Part shown: positions 52,911-63,318 of the stretch, piece by piece | How positions within the stretch are numbered: position 1 is the first letter of the stretch | How the letters are laid out: every line of letters begins with the position of its first letter | Assembly (NCBI GenBank): GCA_003215415.1 | Contig: QCKK01000004.1 | Location: forward strand, 1 to 64,000 | Direction of reading: 5' to 3' | Length of the DNA stretch: 64,000 bases | DNA from: Prochlorococcus sp. AG-409-N21 | GTDB taxonomy: Bacteria; Cyanobacteriota; Cyanobacteriia; PCC-6307; Cyanobiaceae | Made by a program: the position numbers and the translations under genes | Notes under the pieces: model-generated | The model's input: only the letters and a program-made list of their open reading frames with translations | What the model was told of the DNA's origin: nothing | Database searches by the model: none

Positions 52911-54134
52911 CTTTTCACCTTCAGGCTCTTCTGGTGCTAAAAGTCCAAAGGCTTTTGCTAAAGGTTGGGCTGTTAAACCCTGAATCCCAACAGTCATTAA
53001 TATTGTCAGGAAGACAAGACCCTGCAACCGCCCCGCGCCAAGTACTCCAGCAAGTTCAAGTCTTATTGAAAAGAGTGAGGCAACCGCTGCAGTAACAATT
53101 CCCCGTGGCGCCAACCATCCTAAGAAAAGCTTTTGCCTTAGATCTAAAGGCAAACCAATTGTTGCCAAAGAAACTGCAGCTGGCCTAACTACAAGCATCA
53201 GAGTAAGAACACACATAATTCCACCCCACCCAAGAGGACTAAGTTCTCGCCATGACACGTCAGCAGCGAGCAAAGGGAAAAGCATTGTGATAGCTAGTCT
53301 CGCCAATTCCCTAATCAACTGATCCAGCTGATTAGCTTGTGTTGCAGGCCGTCGACCAACTACAAAACCTGCAGCAACAGAAGCAGGTAATCCCGACTCA
53401 GGCAAAATCCATTCACACAGACCATAAAGGAGAAATAGAACACCCAGAGTTAGCTGCAACCTAAGTCCAACAGAAGGGTCAGGTTTCAATAATCTCAGTC
53501 CTTCCGAAAGAAACCATCCAGCGGTTAGCCCCATAACCACTCCGCCTCCCAAACGGGCAAACAAACCAAATGCGACTTCTCGCCAACCATGAAGATCCCC
53601 AAGAACCAACTCAAGCAACAGCAAAGCCAACACTGCGCCAATTGGTTCTAAAACCAATCCTTCTGCCTCAAGTACAGCTCCCAATGGAGGAGCAAGCTTT
53701 ATTTGTTGGATTAATGGAGTAACAACAGTGGGACCGGTGGCAAGAACAATTGCGCTATAAACAGCTGCAACCGACCAGCCCAAACCCGCCAACCAATGTG
53801 CAGCCAATAATCCTGCAGTCAAAGAAACAACAAGCCTAATAACTGATATACGCAATACAGTTGATTTGATAGTGCCTTCCGGCAGACGAAGATTTAACCC
53901 GCCATCAAAAAGTACGAGGCTAACCAACAAACCAACAATGGTTTCTAAACCTTGGCCTAAATCAAGAGGCTCTACCAGACCTAAGCCCGAACGACCTATT
54001 AATAAACCAGAAAGCAATAACAACACGACCCCAGGCAAACCAGTAAAAGCCGCCAAAAGCCTTGCGCTAGCCCCTGCAAAGACCGTAATACCCCATAACA
54101 CCCCTAAACGCTCAGGTGTCATAAGGAAAAGCAA
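52860..54134 (-). CDS. CPA1/NhaP-type Na+/H+ antiporter
   Basis: 12-TM-like; [76 protein letters not shown]. Confidence 0.9.
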   Translation of the reverse strand: MLFLMTPERLGVLWGITVFAGASARLLAAFTGLPGVVLLLLSGLLIGRSGLGLVEPLDLGQGLETIVGLLVSLVLFDGGLNLRLPEGTIKSTVLRISVIRLVVSLTAGLLAAHWLAGLGWSVAAVYSAIVLATGPTVVTPLIQQIKLAPPLGAVLEAEGLVLEPIGAVLALLLLELVLGDLHGWREVAFGLFARLGGGVVMGLTAGWFLSEGLRLLKPDPSVGLRLQLTLGVLFLLYGLCEWILPESGLPASVAAGFVVGRRPATQANQLDQLIRELARLAITMLFPLLAADVSWRELSPLGWGGIMCVLTLMLVVRPAAVSLATIGLPLDLRQKLFLGWLAPRGIVTAAVASLFSIRLELAGVLGAGRLQGLVFLTILMTVGIQGLTAQPLAKAFGLLAPEEPEGEKSETAADSFSVLSDPSQ

Positions 54135-54338
54135 AATATTGATTGAGCGCCACCTCTGAATGCTAGAGAGTGAGGCAACAATTCATCGTTATCAACACGA
54201 CATAGCGACAAATTAACTCATCCTCCCTAAGGCATTAAACATCTATGTTTACCCTATATAGCTATTAAAAGTATTAAAGGGTAGCTACAAGAATTTAATT
54301 GATCAAATAGAAGTATGATCTAAATGAAGTTAAGAGAA

Positions 54339-54908
54339 TTAACGAGTGCAAATATTCCCATTGGTCGAACATTGAAAATCTTTCAATTTAACTCCAGATT
54401 TTGAATATAACGGATGCCTAGGGAATCCTTTTAAAGTACAACCAATAGACAACAGTCCCAAGGCCTCAGGAAATAATTTTTGTCTTCTTTCATGATAACG
54501 GACCAACATCGAAAGTACGAAAATATCCCTTTCAAGGAAACTTCCACCTGTACCCCAACCAAGCCATAAATCCCACTCAGGATTTAAAGACCAATCTTTT
54601 GCTCTAAGAGAAAGTTCTTTATCACTTTTCTCACCAATCGGATCTGTACAATGTCTCAAAATCCTAGGACTACTGCTAACCCTAGAGAAAAGATTCATAA
54701 CTAAAAGATTGCCATATCCCCATTTCCTAGAAAAAGTGATCAACCTTCTTAAAGTTGAATCTTTTCTGTATTCGTTAGCCTTTGAAGGGTTGAGTCCTAT
54801 AAAAAATAAGTTTTTTTTATAGGAAGAAATTTTTACCTTTAACCACCAACGATAATTACCACAATCGCTAAAGGAAGCCGAGCAAAAAGGAACACAAGAA
54901 TCTCTCAT
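54339..54908 (-). CDS. DUF1643-like protein
   Basis: LFFIGLNPSKANEYRKDSTLRRLITFSRKWGYGNLLVMNLFSRVSSSP, WLGWGTGG, CTLKGFPRHPLY. Confidence 0.8.
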   Translation of the reverse strand: MRDSCVPFCSASFSDCGNYRWWLKVKISSYKKNLFFIGLNPSKANEYRKDSTLRRLITFSRKWGYGNLLVMNLFSRVSSSPRILRHCTDPIGEKSDKELSLRAKDWSLNPEWDLWLGWGTGGSFLERDIFVLSMLVRYHERRQKLFPEALGLLSIGCTLKGFPRHPLYSKSGVKLKDFQCSTNGNICTR

Positions 54909-55037
54909 TAGATAGATAGATAACTATCTTTATTATTTTAAAGCCTCGGGTAAAGTTTTAAAAAATTATTATTAGGCTTGAGAAGTATCTTGAAAATTCA
55001 AAAAATATCTTGATCGAGCATTAAAGATAATCATGAA

Positions 55038-55220
55038 TCAACCTCCATACAACAAGCGAACAGATAAGAGCATTCCTAATCCAATAAAAAGACCTAGCAT
55101 TGCCATCCGACCATTCCAAATCTCTGCTTGTGGTGTAAACCCTCTTCTCCAAGAATTAAGTTCACCACTAGTGACCTGTTCGCCAAGATGGCCAGAATTA
55201 ACTCTGGGTTCAGCGACCAT
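55038..55220 (-). CDS. hli: High-light-inducible protein (Hli/ELIP, CAB-like)
   Basis: AEIWNGRMAMLGLFIGLGMLLSVRLLYGG. Confidence 0.92.
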   Translation of the reverse strand: MVAEPRVNSGHLGEQVTSGELNSWRRGFTPQAEIWNGRMAMLGLFIGLGMLLSVRLLYGG

Positions 55221-55262
55221 AGATTCACCTCCAAATTTTATTAGAGCTGATTAGGTTCAGTT

Positions 55263-56333
55263 TCAGAATGGAGGTTCAACGTTGAAAAAAGCCTCAGAAT
55301 CCTCTAAAGGCCAACGAGGAGAAACTCCAAGCTCAAGCGAACTACTACTCGAACTACATTCTAGTCGTTTTAAAGCCGCAGCGCCCACCATTGCTGCATT
55401 ATCTGTACAGAACTCTATTGGAGCCAAATAGACCTCAATGGATTTTTCAAGTGCTTTTTCATTTAATAACTTTCTGAGTCTTTTATTAGCAGCGACACCC
55501 CCAACCATTACTAAGTTCTTAAATCCTTTTTCTATTGCACAACGAATACTCCTTTCTACTAAAACTTGCGCTACTACTTGTTCAAAGCTAGCCGAGAGAT
55601 CTTCTATAGGAATTCTTTCTTTTGCATCATTAAAACTTTCGAACTTCCTAAGCATTGCAGTCTTTAAGCCACTAAATGAAAAGTCATATGGATGAAACCC
55701 TCCTGTTGGCAATGATATTCGGCCCTTAGGGAGTGAGAAACGAGTCGGATCGCCTTTTAGAGCCATATTTTCTATGGCTGGACCTCCTGGATAAGGAAGG
55801 CCTAATAATCTTGCGACCTTGTCAAAAGCTTCTCCAGCAGCATCGTCATGACTTCGACCATAACGTTCAAATTTTTTCTTTTCATTAACCCCTATAAGTT
55901 CTGTATGTCCGCCGCTTACCAATAAAACCAAGTAAGGAGCCTCTAGGGTCCTATCTCCAAGGAATATGGACGAAAGATGGCCCTCTAAATGATGGATTCC
56001 TAAGAAAGGCAATGAATTTAATGCCGCAATAGTTCTGCCAGTAATTGATCCAACCATCAATGCTCCTGCCAAACCTGGAGCAACTGTTGCTGCAACAGCG
56101 TCAATATCTGATGGCTTTAATCCTGTTTGCGAAAAAACATCTCCTATTAAATAAGGAAGTGCCTCAACGTGTCTTCTTGAAGCAATTTCTGGAACAACCC
56201 CACCCCACTTAGCATGTTCAGCCACTTGAGAAGCGATACGACTAGCTAAAAGATGGATCTTTCCATGGTCCTGCTGAATCAAAGCAGCCGCAGACTCGTC
56301 ACAACTTGTTTCGAGGGCTAGTACTGTTTGCAT
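55263..56333 (-). CDS. tsaD: tRNA N6-threonylcarbamoyladenosine synthase TsaD
   Basis: [77 protein letters not shown] 56333. Confidence 0.96.
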   Translation of the reverse strand: MQTVLALETSCDESAAALIQQDHGKIHLLASRIASQVAEHAKWGGVVPEIASRRHVEALPYLIGDVFSQTGLKPSDIDAVAATVAPGLAGALMVGSITGRTIAALNSLPFLGIHHLEGHLSSIFLGDRTLEAPYLVLLVSGGHTELIGVNEKKKFERYGRSHDDAAGEAFDKVARLLGLPYPGGPAIENMALKGDPTRFSLPKGRISLPTGGFHPYDFSFSGLKTAMLRKFESFNDAKERIPIEDLSASFEQVVAQVLVERSIRCAIEKGFKNLVMVGGVAANKRLRKLLNEKALEKSIEVYLAPIEFCTDNAAMVGAAALKRLECSSSSSSLELGVSPRWPLEDSEAFFNVEPPF

Positions 56334-56416
56334 ATTGCAGTTGTATCTCAATTAACGTTTATATGTGAAATACTGCTCTGTTTTAGGGCAGACTTCTTAA
56401 GACAGGAATCGAACTA

Positions 56417-56968
56417 ATGCGCCGCATCTTTGCCATTTTGCTCTCGGCATTCCTCGTATTCAGCTTTGCACCACTAGCGAATGCTGAATCAGGACCTGAT
56501 CTCAACCCCGATAGAGACAGCACCACATTCACAGCTTCAGCTCTCACCTCATGTGCTGACAACCCTCGTTTTCAAGAGCGAGCAAGTGCAGCAACAACTG
56601 ATCAAGCCGTCGCACGCTTCGACCGCTATAGCAAAGCTTTATGCGGTGATGATGGACTTCCACACCTCATAATTGGCCCAACAATTGAGCCATTTGGTGC
56701 CATGTTCATGAGAGGTCATGAAGGTGATTTGCTTATTCCCGCCCATATCTTTGTATATGTAGCTGGAATAATTGGCTGGACCGGAAGGGAGTACTTAAAA
56801 GCATCCAGAGCAGCCAAGGATGCCGCTGACAAAGAAATCTTCCTTGATCCAGACATTCTCAGATCAGCATTGGCCAAAGGAGCACAATGGCCTTTAATGG
56901 CAGACAAAGAAGGTCGTTCTGGCGAACTCCGTGCGAGTGATAACCACATCACAGTTTCACCTCGCTAA
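56417..56968 (+). CDS. psaF: Photosystem I subunit III (PsaF)
   Basis: Signal peptide, LTSCADNPRFQERASAATTDQAVARFDRYSKALCGDDGLPHLI, AGIIGWTGREYLKA. Confidence 0.96.
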   Translation: MRRIFAILLSAFLVFSFAPLANAESGPDLNPDRDSTTFTASALTSCADNPRFQERASAATTDQAVARFDRYSKALCGDDGLPHLIIGPTIEPFGAMFMRGHEGDLLIPAHIFVYVAGIIGWTGREYLKASRAAKDAADKEIFLDPDILRSALAKGAQWPLMADKEGRSGELRASDNHITVSPR

Positions 56969-57022
56969 GACAAGTCTCCACTGTTAAGCATCAAAACCTT
57001 CAAACAACACATCTATTAAGCC

Positions 57023-57187
57023 ATGTCCAATTCTCCGCATAAAGGAACTTTCTATGACAAGCACAAGATCTTCAGATCAGTGCCAGTAGTAGCTGCAGGC
57101 TGGGTATTGTTCACAGCTGGTTATCTTGTTGAATTTCAACGGTTCCATCCAGATCTTCTATTCCATCCAATGAGTGGTGGCTTCTAG
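57023..57187 (+). CDS. psaJ: Photosystem I subunit IX (PsaJ), N-terminally extended (not in ORF track)
   Basis: [54 protein letters not shown]; PsaJ signature PVVAA..W...TAG...E..RF.PDLLFHP, directly after psaF. Confidence 0.93.
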   Translation: MSNSPHKGTFYDKHKIFRSVPVVAAGWVLFTAGYLVEFQRFHPDLLFHPMSGGF

Positions 57188-57232
57188 TTCTTTTTTTGAA
57201 CTTGAAACCCACCTGAAAAAGAAATCTAGATC

Positions 57233-57286
57233 AAAAAGATGAAATAAAAGGGGCATCTATACATGCCCCTTTTATTTCATCTTTTT
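57233..57286. terminator. Bidirectional intrinsic terminator (24-bp perfect stem, 6-nt loop)
   Basis: AAAAAGATGAAATAAAAGGGGCAT-CTATAC-ATGCCCCTTTTATTTCATCTTTTT between convergent psaJ and gmk. Confidence 0.95.
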
Positions 57287-57291
57287 TAACT

Positions 57292-57876
57292 TCACTTTTG
57301 ATCATTAACACCAATAAGAGTTTCGATTTCAAGGCATGCCTCAAATAAATCTTCATTAATAACTACAGCATTAAATTCATGTTGGGCTTTTAATTCATCC
57401 TTCGCCCTTCTCAAACGACTTTGAATAGAATCTTCTTCTTCAGTTCCACGTCCTCTAATCCGCCGTTCCAATTCTTTTAAGCTTGGAGGTCTAATAAAAA
57501 TCTGAAATGCTTCGGGAAAACTCTTTCTTACCTGCCTAGCACCTTCCAATTCAATTTCAAGCAAAACTAATTTTGCCTCTGCAAGCTTGTCTTCTATTGC
57601 TTTGCGGGGTGTCCCATAAAAATTTCCTGCAAACTCAGCCCACTCAAGAAAGCCAGTATTATTAACCAACTCGGAAAATCGATTTTTCTGCAAGAAGAAA
57701 TAATCAAGTCCATCTACTTCCCCTGGTCTTGGCGAACGAGTTGTAGCAGAAATAGATAACCAAATCTCCTGATTTCGCTGAAGAAGTAATTTCACCAACG
57801 AACCTTTACCCACTCCACTTGGACCTGTGATGACAATGAGTTTCTCTTTAGGAAGGAATCTGCTCATACATTGCAT
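57292..57876 (-). CDS. gmk: Guanylate kinase
   Basis: [67 protein letters not shown]. Confidence 0.96.
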   Translation of the reverse strand: MQCMSRFLPKEKLIVITGPSGVGKGSLVKLLLQRNQEIWLSISATTRSPRPGEVDGLDYFFLQKNRFSELVNNTGFLEWAEFAGNFYGTPRKAIEDKLAEAKLVLLEIELEGARQVRKSFPEAFQIFIRPPSLKELERRIRGRGTEEEDSIQSRLRRAKDELKAQHEFNAVVINEDLFEACLEIETLIGVNDQK

Positions 57877-57932
57877 TCAATCGTCATTCAGACTAGTAAG
57901 GCTTGGTGTCTTAAGAAGTTCAGATTAAATCA

Positions 57933-59651
57933 ATGGCCATTGCTGCAATCCAAGTAATGGACCTCTCCAGCCTTAAAGCTGTAATGACTGAGTTCAACAA
58001 AGAAATTATTCCAAGTCGATTCGAGAAAGCCCAGCAAATCAATCCTTCTACTCTTCAATTAGGCCTAAGAACTTTAAATGGACTTTTTTGGATCGAAATC
58101 AGTTGGCAAGCAGATGCACCAAGATTAGTTCAAGTTTTATCTCCACCAAGACAAGGGAATCAGAGCACCCTGGCAAAACAAATGCAATATTCCCTGAGAC
58201 AAATGGCCTTAATAGAAGTCAAACAAAAAGGCTTTGAAAGGATTGTTGAATTTGGTTTTTCAAGTCGGCCAGGCGAAGCAATCCAAAAAACATTAATTCT
58301 TGAAATGATGGGGAGACATAGCAATTTGCTTCTTCTTGATTCTGATCAACGAGTAATCACACTTGGCAAACAAATCCGTAATCATCAATCTCGCATTAGA
58401 CCAATAAGCACAGGGGATCCCTATATCTCTCCTCCACCTCTAAAAGGCAAAGTCCCAAATTCAGAAGAACCGGAAAGTCAATGGAAGAAAAGGCTATGCC
58501 TAGTACCCTCAAATCTATTAAAAGCTCTTCAAAACTCTTACCAAGGAATTAGTCCTTCACTGGCATTACAAATTGCAGATGAGAAAGCAGACAAAGCCAA
58601 GGTTATCCTGAAGAGAAAAGTCTCTGATTTATCAAATCAAGATTGGTCAAAAATTCATAGTCGTTGGAGACTATGGCTAACTCAACTAGAGAAGGAGGAA
58701 CTATCAATCTATTTTGATGGGCCAACAGACTATCGTGTATGGAAAGAAAAAAATAATTCTTCTTCTAAGATAAAAAGCGTTTCCTTATTGCTAGGTGAAT
58801 ACTATAAAAAAAATTTAGAAAAAAAGGAACTAAATCAAATATCTAGGGAATTAAGACAAAGCCTTCTTAGATTAATTAAAATAGAGAGGTCAGAACTTAG
58901 CCAACAAGAGACAAGGCTAAAAGATGCTTCAAATAATAAGCATTTACAACAAAAGGCTGATGAATTATTGTGCAAACAAAGCCCAACAAAAGATACAATA
59001 GAAAAGGCTCAGAAATTATATCAAAAAGCAAAGAAATATCGTCGTTCAGAGAAAATAATCAAGCAAAGAATAATCTATCACTCTCAGAGATTAGAAATAA
59101 TTGAAGAAAGTCAAAATTTCCTAGAAAACATTTTAGAAAACCCTCTAGAAGAAAATTCAAAAATACTTACAGATCTAGAAAATTTAAGAAGGGAGCTAAA
59201 TGAATTTCTTATTCAGCCCAAGAACAAGCAAAGAAAGTCATCCCATCACAATGATCAGTTGCCTCAACCATTAGAAATAAAAACTCCTTTTGGACTCCTC
59301 ATTCAAATAGGCAGAAATCATAAGCAAAATGAATGGATTAGTTTTCGAAAAGCCAAACCTGGAGATCTTTGGTTTCATGCTCAAGAATGCCCTGGCAGTC
59401 ATGTTGTCCTGAAATCCTCAGCTGGATTAGCAGAAGATTCCGATCTTCAAATCGCTGCAGATATAGCTGCATATTTCAGTCGCGCCAGAAGGAACAAACA
59501 AGTGCCTGTTGTAATGGTTCCAATAAATCAATTACAAAGAATTCCAGGAGCGATCAAAGGAACAGTGAGGCATCGAGGAGGTGAAATTTGCTGGGCAGAA
59601 CCAGATCGGGCCTTAAATCATATTTCTACCTCTAAGCTCTTAGCTAACTAG
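57933..59651 (+). CDS. NFACT/Rqc2-like (fibronectin-binding A domain) protein
   Basis: LRTLNGLFWIEISWQ, EMMGRHSNLLLLD, C-terminal DUF814: FRKAKPGDLWFHAQECPGSHVVLKSSAGLAEDSDLQIAADIAAYFSRARRNKQVPVVM. Confidence 0.92.
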   Translation: MAIAAIQVMDLSSLKAVMTEFNKEIIPSRFEKAQQINPSTLQLGLRTLNGLFWIEISWQADAPRLVQVLSPPRQGNQSTLAKQMQYSLRQMALIEVKQKGFERIVEFGFSSRPGEAIQKTLILEMMGRHSNLLLLDSDQRVITLGKQIRNHQSRIRPISTGDPYISPPPLKGKVPNSEEPESQWKKRLCLVPSNLLKALQNSYQGISPSLALQIADEKADKAKVILKRKVSDLSNQDWSKIHSRWRLWLTQLEKEELSIYFDGPTDYRVWKEKNNSSSKIKSVSLLLGEYYKKNLEKKELNQISRELRQSLLRLIKIERSELSQQETRLKDASNNKHLQQKADELLCKQSPTKDTIEKAQKLYQKAKKYRRSEKIIKQRIIYHSQRLEIIEESQNFLENILENPLEENSKILTDLENLRRELNEFLIQPKNKQRKSSHHNDQLPQPLEIKTPFGLLIQIGRNHKQNEWISFRKAKPGDLWFHAQECPGSHVVLKSSAGLAEDSDLQIAADIAAYFSRARRNKQVPVVMVPINQLQRIPGAIKGTVRHRGGEICWAEPDRALNHISTSKLLAN

Positions 59652-59704
59652 AGCTCAAGTGCAAAGCTTCTGACTATTCCTGACGAATCCAAAGGTTCAG
59701 TCCT

Positions 59705-59747
59705 TCCTTCCCCTCCTCCAATTCGAATCGGAGGAGGAGGGGAAGGA
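59705..59747. promoter_or_regulatory. GC-rich 15-bp inverted repeat directly upstream of tatC, overlapping its Shine-Dalgarno
   Basis: TCCTTCCCCTCCTCC ... GGAGGAGGGGAAGGA; AAGGAG (59743-59748) ends 8 nt before ATG at 59757. Confidence 0.75.
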
Positions 59748-59756
59748 GCAAAGGCT

Positions 59757-60506
59757 ATGAAAGATATAAAAATGCCTTTAGCTGATCACTTTGAAGAGCT
59801 AAGACATCGCGTTTTCAAAAGTCTTCTTTCCATAGTCTTTGCAGCTATCACCTGCCTATTAGCAATAAAGCCTTTGGTTCGCCTTCTTGAAAAACCAGCA
59901 GGATCAATACACTTCTTACAAGTTGCTCCAGGAGAATTTCTTTTTGTCTCTTTGAAGGTCGCTGGTTATGGAGGTCTCACACTGGCGCTCCCCTATGTCT
60001 TATTCCAAATTCTTTCATTTGTCTTACCAGGTCTAACTCAGAGAGAAAGGCGCTTGATTGCTCCAGCTGTTGCGGCCTCCGCATTTCTTTTTTTAGGAGG
60101 CATTGCATTTGCTTGGTGGGCGTTAATCCCAGCCGCACTGAAATTCTTAGTTAATTATGGGGCGGATGTAGTTGAGCCTCTTTGGTCCATTGAACGCTAT
60201 TTAGATTTTGTTTTAGTCTTAATGGTTGCAACAGGGCTTGCTTTTCAGTTACCTGTACTTCAATTTTTACTTGGTGTTTTAAGGCTGTTGAAATGGCAAT
60301 CAATGCTTAAAAGCTGGAGATGGGTATTGATTGGATCAGCTATTGCAGGTGCAGTCTTAACTCCTTCAACTGATCCAATAACAATGTTGCTTTTGACTGG
60401 AGCAATATCGGCCCTTTTCATTATCGGGATAGGGCTTGTTGCAATAACTGATCGATTCAGACCAGAAACTCCTCTAAGCGTTGATCCGCCTCAAGCGGAA
60501 AAGTAA
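59757..60506 (+). CDS. tatC: Sec-independent protein translocase TatC
   Basis: MPLADHFEELRHRVFKSL, APGEFLFVSLKVAGYGGLTLALPYVLFQILSFVLPGLTQRERR, six TMs. Confidence 0.95.
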   Translation: MKDIKMPLADHFEELRHRVFKSLLSIVFAAITCLLAIKPLVRLLEKPAGSIHFLQVAPGEFLFVSLKVAGYGGLTLALPYVLFQILSFVLPGLTQRERRLIAPAVAASAFLFLGGIAFAWWALIPAALKFLVNYGADVVEPLWSIERYLDFVLVLMVATGLAFQLPVLQFLLGVLRLLKWQSMLKSWRWVLIGSAIAGAVLTPSTDPITMLLLTGAISALFIIGIGLVAITDRFRPETPLSVDPPQAEK

Positions 60507-60771
60507 GTGCTTTTCCCATTCTTGGTCTTTTAGATGTCTTCCATAGCCACCCACGTACTTCAGGAGCCAATCCCAATCGATTAACAACCTCTAACACTTC
60601 TCCAATCTGTTCACGATAAGAAGCCTCATCTAAAGGGAACGATTGCTGCTCTAAATAACCCCACATCACTTGCAAATAAAGGCGATTTCTACGTACAACT
60701 AATTTCATGTCATAACTAACACTCCATCGTTCTTTAAAACAATTAATAACTTCATCAACACCCAATGGCAA
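60457..60771 (-). CDS. DUF3067-like protein
   Basis: VINCFKERWSVSYDMKLVVRRNRLYLQVMWGYLEQQSFPLDEASYREQIGEVLEVVNRLG. Confidence 0.75.
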   Translation of the reverse strand: MPLGVDEVINCFKERWSVSYDMKLVVRRNRLYLQVMWGYLEQQSFPLDEASYREQIGEVLEVVNRLGLAPEVRGWLWKTSKRPRMGKALTFPLEADQRLEEFLV

Positions 60772-60905
60772 AACTTTTTATGAGAAAGATTATTAAACAT
60801 AGTATCTAAATTCCAACTCATTAAGGGGGGACCTAGTCCTTACAGAGCCTCAAAGGCACCTGGCAGTCCATAATGGTCCGTATTAAGCGCTGGCTGAACA
60901 TCGCA

Positions 60906-61442
60906 ATGACGCAAATGACCTCTAGCGAAGTGCCCACAATGGGGCGAAGGCAGTTCATGAATCTGCTCACATTTGGCTCGCTTACTGGAGTTGCTCTTGG
61001 CGCCTTATACCCCGTTGTCAATTACTTCATACCGCCAAAGGCTGCAGGAAGCGGAGGAGGTACTAGTGCAAAAGATGCTCTCGGAAATTCTGTTAAAGCC
61101 ACTGGTTGGCTTTCTAGCCATCCATCAGGGGATAGAAGTCTTGTTCAAGGACTAAAAGGAGACCCTACTTACTTAATCGTTGAAGGAAGTGACGCAATTG
61201 GAAGCTATGGGATCAATGCAATATGCACTCATTTAGGTTGTGTAGTTCCTTGGAATAGTGGGGCAAATAAATTCATATGTCCCTGTCATGGCAGTCAATA
61301 TGACTCTTCTGGGAAGGTTGTGCGTGGTCCGGCTCCTTTATCACTTGCCTTAGCTAATGTCTCGGTCGAAAATGACAATGTTTTTCTAAGCCAATGGACA
61401 GAAACAGATTTCCGTACTGGAGAAAAGCCTTGGTGGAGTTGA
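60906..61442 (+). CDS. petC: Cytochrome b6f Rieske iron-sulfur subunit
   Basis: [67 protein letters not shown]. Confidence 0.97.
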   Translation: MTQMTSSEVPTMGRRQFMNLLTFGSLTGVALGALYPVVNYFIPPKAAGSGGGTSAKDALGNSVKATGWLSSHPSGDRSLVQGLKGDPTYLIVEGSDAIGSYGINAICTHLGCVVPWNSGANKFICPCHGSQYDSSGKVVRGPAPLSLALANVSVENDNVFLSQWTETDFRTGEKPWWS

Positions 61443-61487
61443 CATCTCTTCTTGAATCCCGCCTTTAAATTCCATTGCAATAGCTCT

Positions 61488-62420
61488 ATGAGACGCATCA
61501 TTTCCTTCTTAATCGGAACAACTTTTCTAGCTCTATCAATCGTTGTTATACCTTCAGCTAGCTGGGCCTATCCTTTCTGGGCTCAAGAAAACTACGACAA
61601 TCCCCGCGAAGCAACAGGAAAAATAGTTTGCGCAAACTGTCACCTTGCAAAAATGACCACTCAAGCTGAGGTACCTCAATCAGTTGCAGCAGACAGTGTC
61701 TTTAAAGCAGTTGTAAAAATCCCCTATAAAGCTGGTACTAAAGAAATTGGCGCAGATGGAAGTTCCGTCCCATTGCAAGTAGGTGCAGTAGTAATGCTCC
61801 CTGACGGATTTAAGCTCGCTCCTCAAGATCGCTGGACTGAAAAAATAAAAGAAGAAACAAAAGGTGTGTACTTCACTCAATACAGCGAAACTCAAGAAAA
61901 CATTATTCTTGTAGGGCCTCTACCTGGTGACCAGAATAAAGAAATAGTTTTCCCAATTCTTTCTCCAGATCCATCAACCAATAGCGACATTCAATTTGGG
62001 AAATACTCAATCCATGTTGGAGGAAATAGAGGGCGAGGGCAAGTTTACCCAACAGGAGAAAAAAGCAATAACCTAGCATTTACCTCTAGTGTTGCTGGCG
62101 AAATTACTTCTATTAATACTGATGAAAAAGGAATGAATATGGTTACAATAAAAACAAAAGATGGCAAAGATGTTGTTGAAAAAATTCCTGTAGGGCCAAG
62201 TTTGATTGTAAAAGTTGGCGATAGTGTTGAGCAGGGAGCATCATTAAGTCAAGATCCTAATGTAGGAGGTTTTGGCCAACTTGATGCAGAAGTTGTTCTT
62301 CAGAATCCACTCAGAATATATGGACTATTAGCTTTCTTTGCCGCTGTTTCTTTGGCTCAAATTTTACTTGTTCTTAAGAAGAAACAAGTAGAGAAAGTAC
62401 AAGCAGCAGAGGGAATCTGA
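61488..62420 (+). CDS. petA: Apocytochrome f
   Basis: [29 protein letters not shown]-terminal TM anchor. Confidence 0.97.
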   Translation: MRRIISFLIGTTFLALSIVVIPSASWAYPFWAQENYDNPREATGKIVCANCHLAKMTTQAEVPQSVAADSVFKAVVKIPYKAGTKEIGADGSSVPLQVGAVVMLPDGFKLAPQDRWTEKIKEETKGVYFTQYSETQENIILVGPLPGDQNKEIVFPILSPDPSTNSDIQFGKYSIHVGGNRGRGQVYPTGEKSNNLAFTSSVAGEITSINTDEKGMNMVTIKTKDGKDVVEKIPVGPSLIVKVGDSVEQGASLSQDPNVGGFGQLDAEVVLQNPLRIYGLLAFFAAVSLAQILLVLKKKQVEKVQAAEGI

Positions 62421-62451
62421 GGCCTATATTTCTAAATGATTCCAAACCCTG

Positions 62452-63306
62452 ATGCAATTTCTTCTTTTGACATTTGCATCCCCTGGGCCTGAGCTTTTTA
62501 AGCTCGGGCCTTTTGTCTTGAGATGGTATGGGTTTCTTATTGCATGTTCTGTTCTAATAGGTCTTAATCTCTCAACCTATTTAGCGAAAAAAAGAGGTCT
62601 AAGAAAAGACATCATCAATGATTTACTGCCTATTCTCGTCTTAAGCGCAGTAATTGGTGCAAGGATCTATTATGTTGCATTTCAATGGTTTAACTACAAA
62701 AAAAACTGGTTAGAAATTTTTGCTATTTGGAAAGGTGGAATTGCAATTCATGGGGCCTTATTGGCAGGCACAATTGCAGTTGTCCTTTTCTGCAAATGGG
62801 AAAAACAGCCTTTATGGGATGTAATTGATGTTCTGGTTCCATCTGTTGCTCTAGGACAAGGAATAGGTAGATGGGGAAATTTCTTTAACAACGAAGCTTT
62901 TGGTATACCAACTCAACTTCCGTGGAAACTTTCAATCCCTTTAGGTTATAGACCAGAGGAATTTATATCCTATCAATTCTTCCATCCAACATTCTTGTAC
63001 GAATCTGTCTGGAATTTTTCAATTTTTGCAATTTTATTGTTTCTGTTCTTCAAAATTGATAAATCCTCATCAAACAAAACTCCTTCAGGAGTTTTAAGTT
63101 GCATGTACATATTGCTATACAGCATGGGAAGGATATGGATTGAAGGTCTGCGTGTTGACCCACTTTGTTTAGGAGGTTATCCTCCTTTCTGCGAAGGTGG
63201 CATAAGAATTGCACAATTAATTAGTTTTTTGCTACTAAGTATTGGTGCCTTTGGCCTTTTCAGGGTGGTTATGCAAAAAAAGAAATTACCTGAACTATCT
63301 GAATAA
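62452..63306 (+). CDS. lgt: Prolipoprotein diacylglyceryl transferase
   Basis: [61 protein letters not shown]. Confidence 0.96.
   Translation: MQFLLLTFASPGPELFKLGPFVLRWYGFLIACSVLIGLNLSTYLAKKRGLRKDIINDLLPILVLSAVIGARIYYVAFQWFNYKKNWLEIFAIWKGGIAIHGALLAGTIAVVLFCKWEKQPLWDVIDVLVPSVALGQGIGRWGNFFNNEAFGIPTQLPWKLSIPLGYRPEEFISYQFFHPTFLYESVWNFSIFAILLFLFFKIDKSSSNKTPSGVLSCMYILLYSMGRIWIEGLRVDPLCLGGYPPFCEGGIRIAQLISFLLLSIGAFGLFRVVMQKKKLPELSE
62486..62514 (+). other. Terminator-like hairpin inside lgt 5' coding region
   Basis: GGCCTGAGCTT-TTT-AAGCTCGGGCC followed by TTTT (one G-T wobble). Confidence 0.6.
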
Positions 63307-63318
63307 AACTGAATTCAA

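Noticed and set aside
53866-54159. Plus-strand ORF of 97 aa, Pro/Lys/Ser-rich
   Set aside because: Antisense of the NhaP antiporter TM segments; biased composition typical of shadow ORFs, as with 6219-6470, 22705-23049 and 47207-47638.
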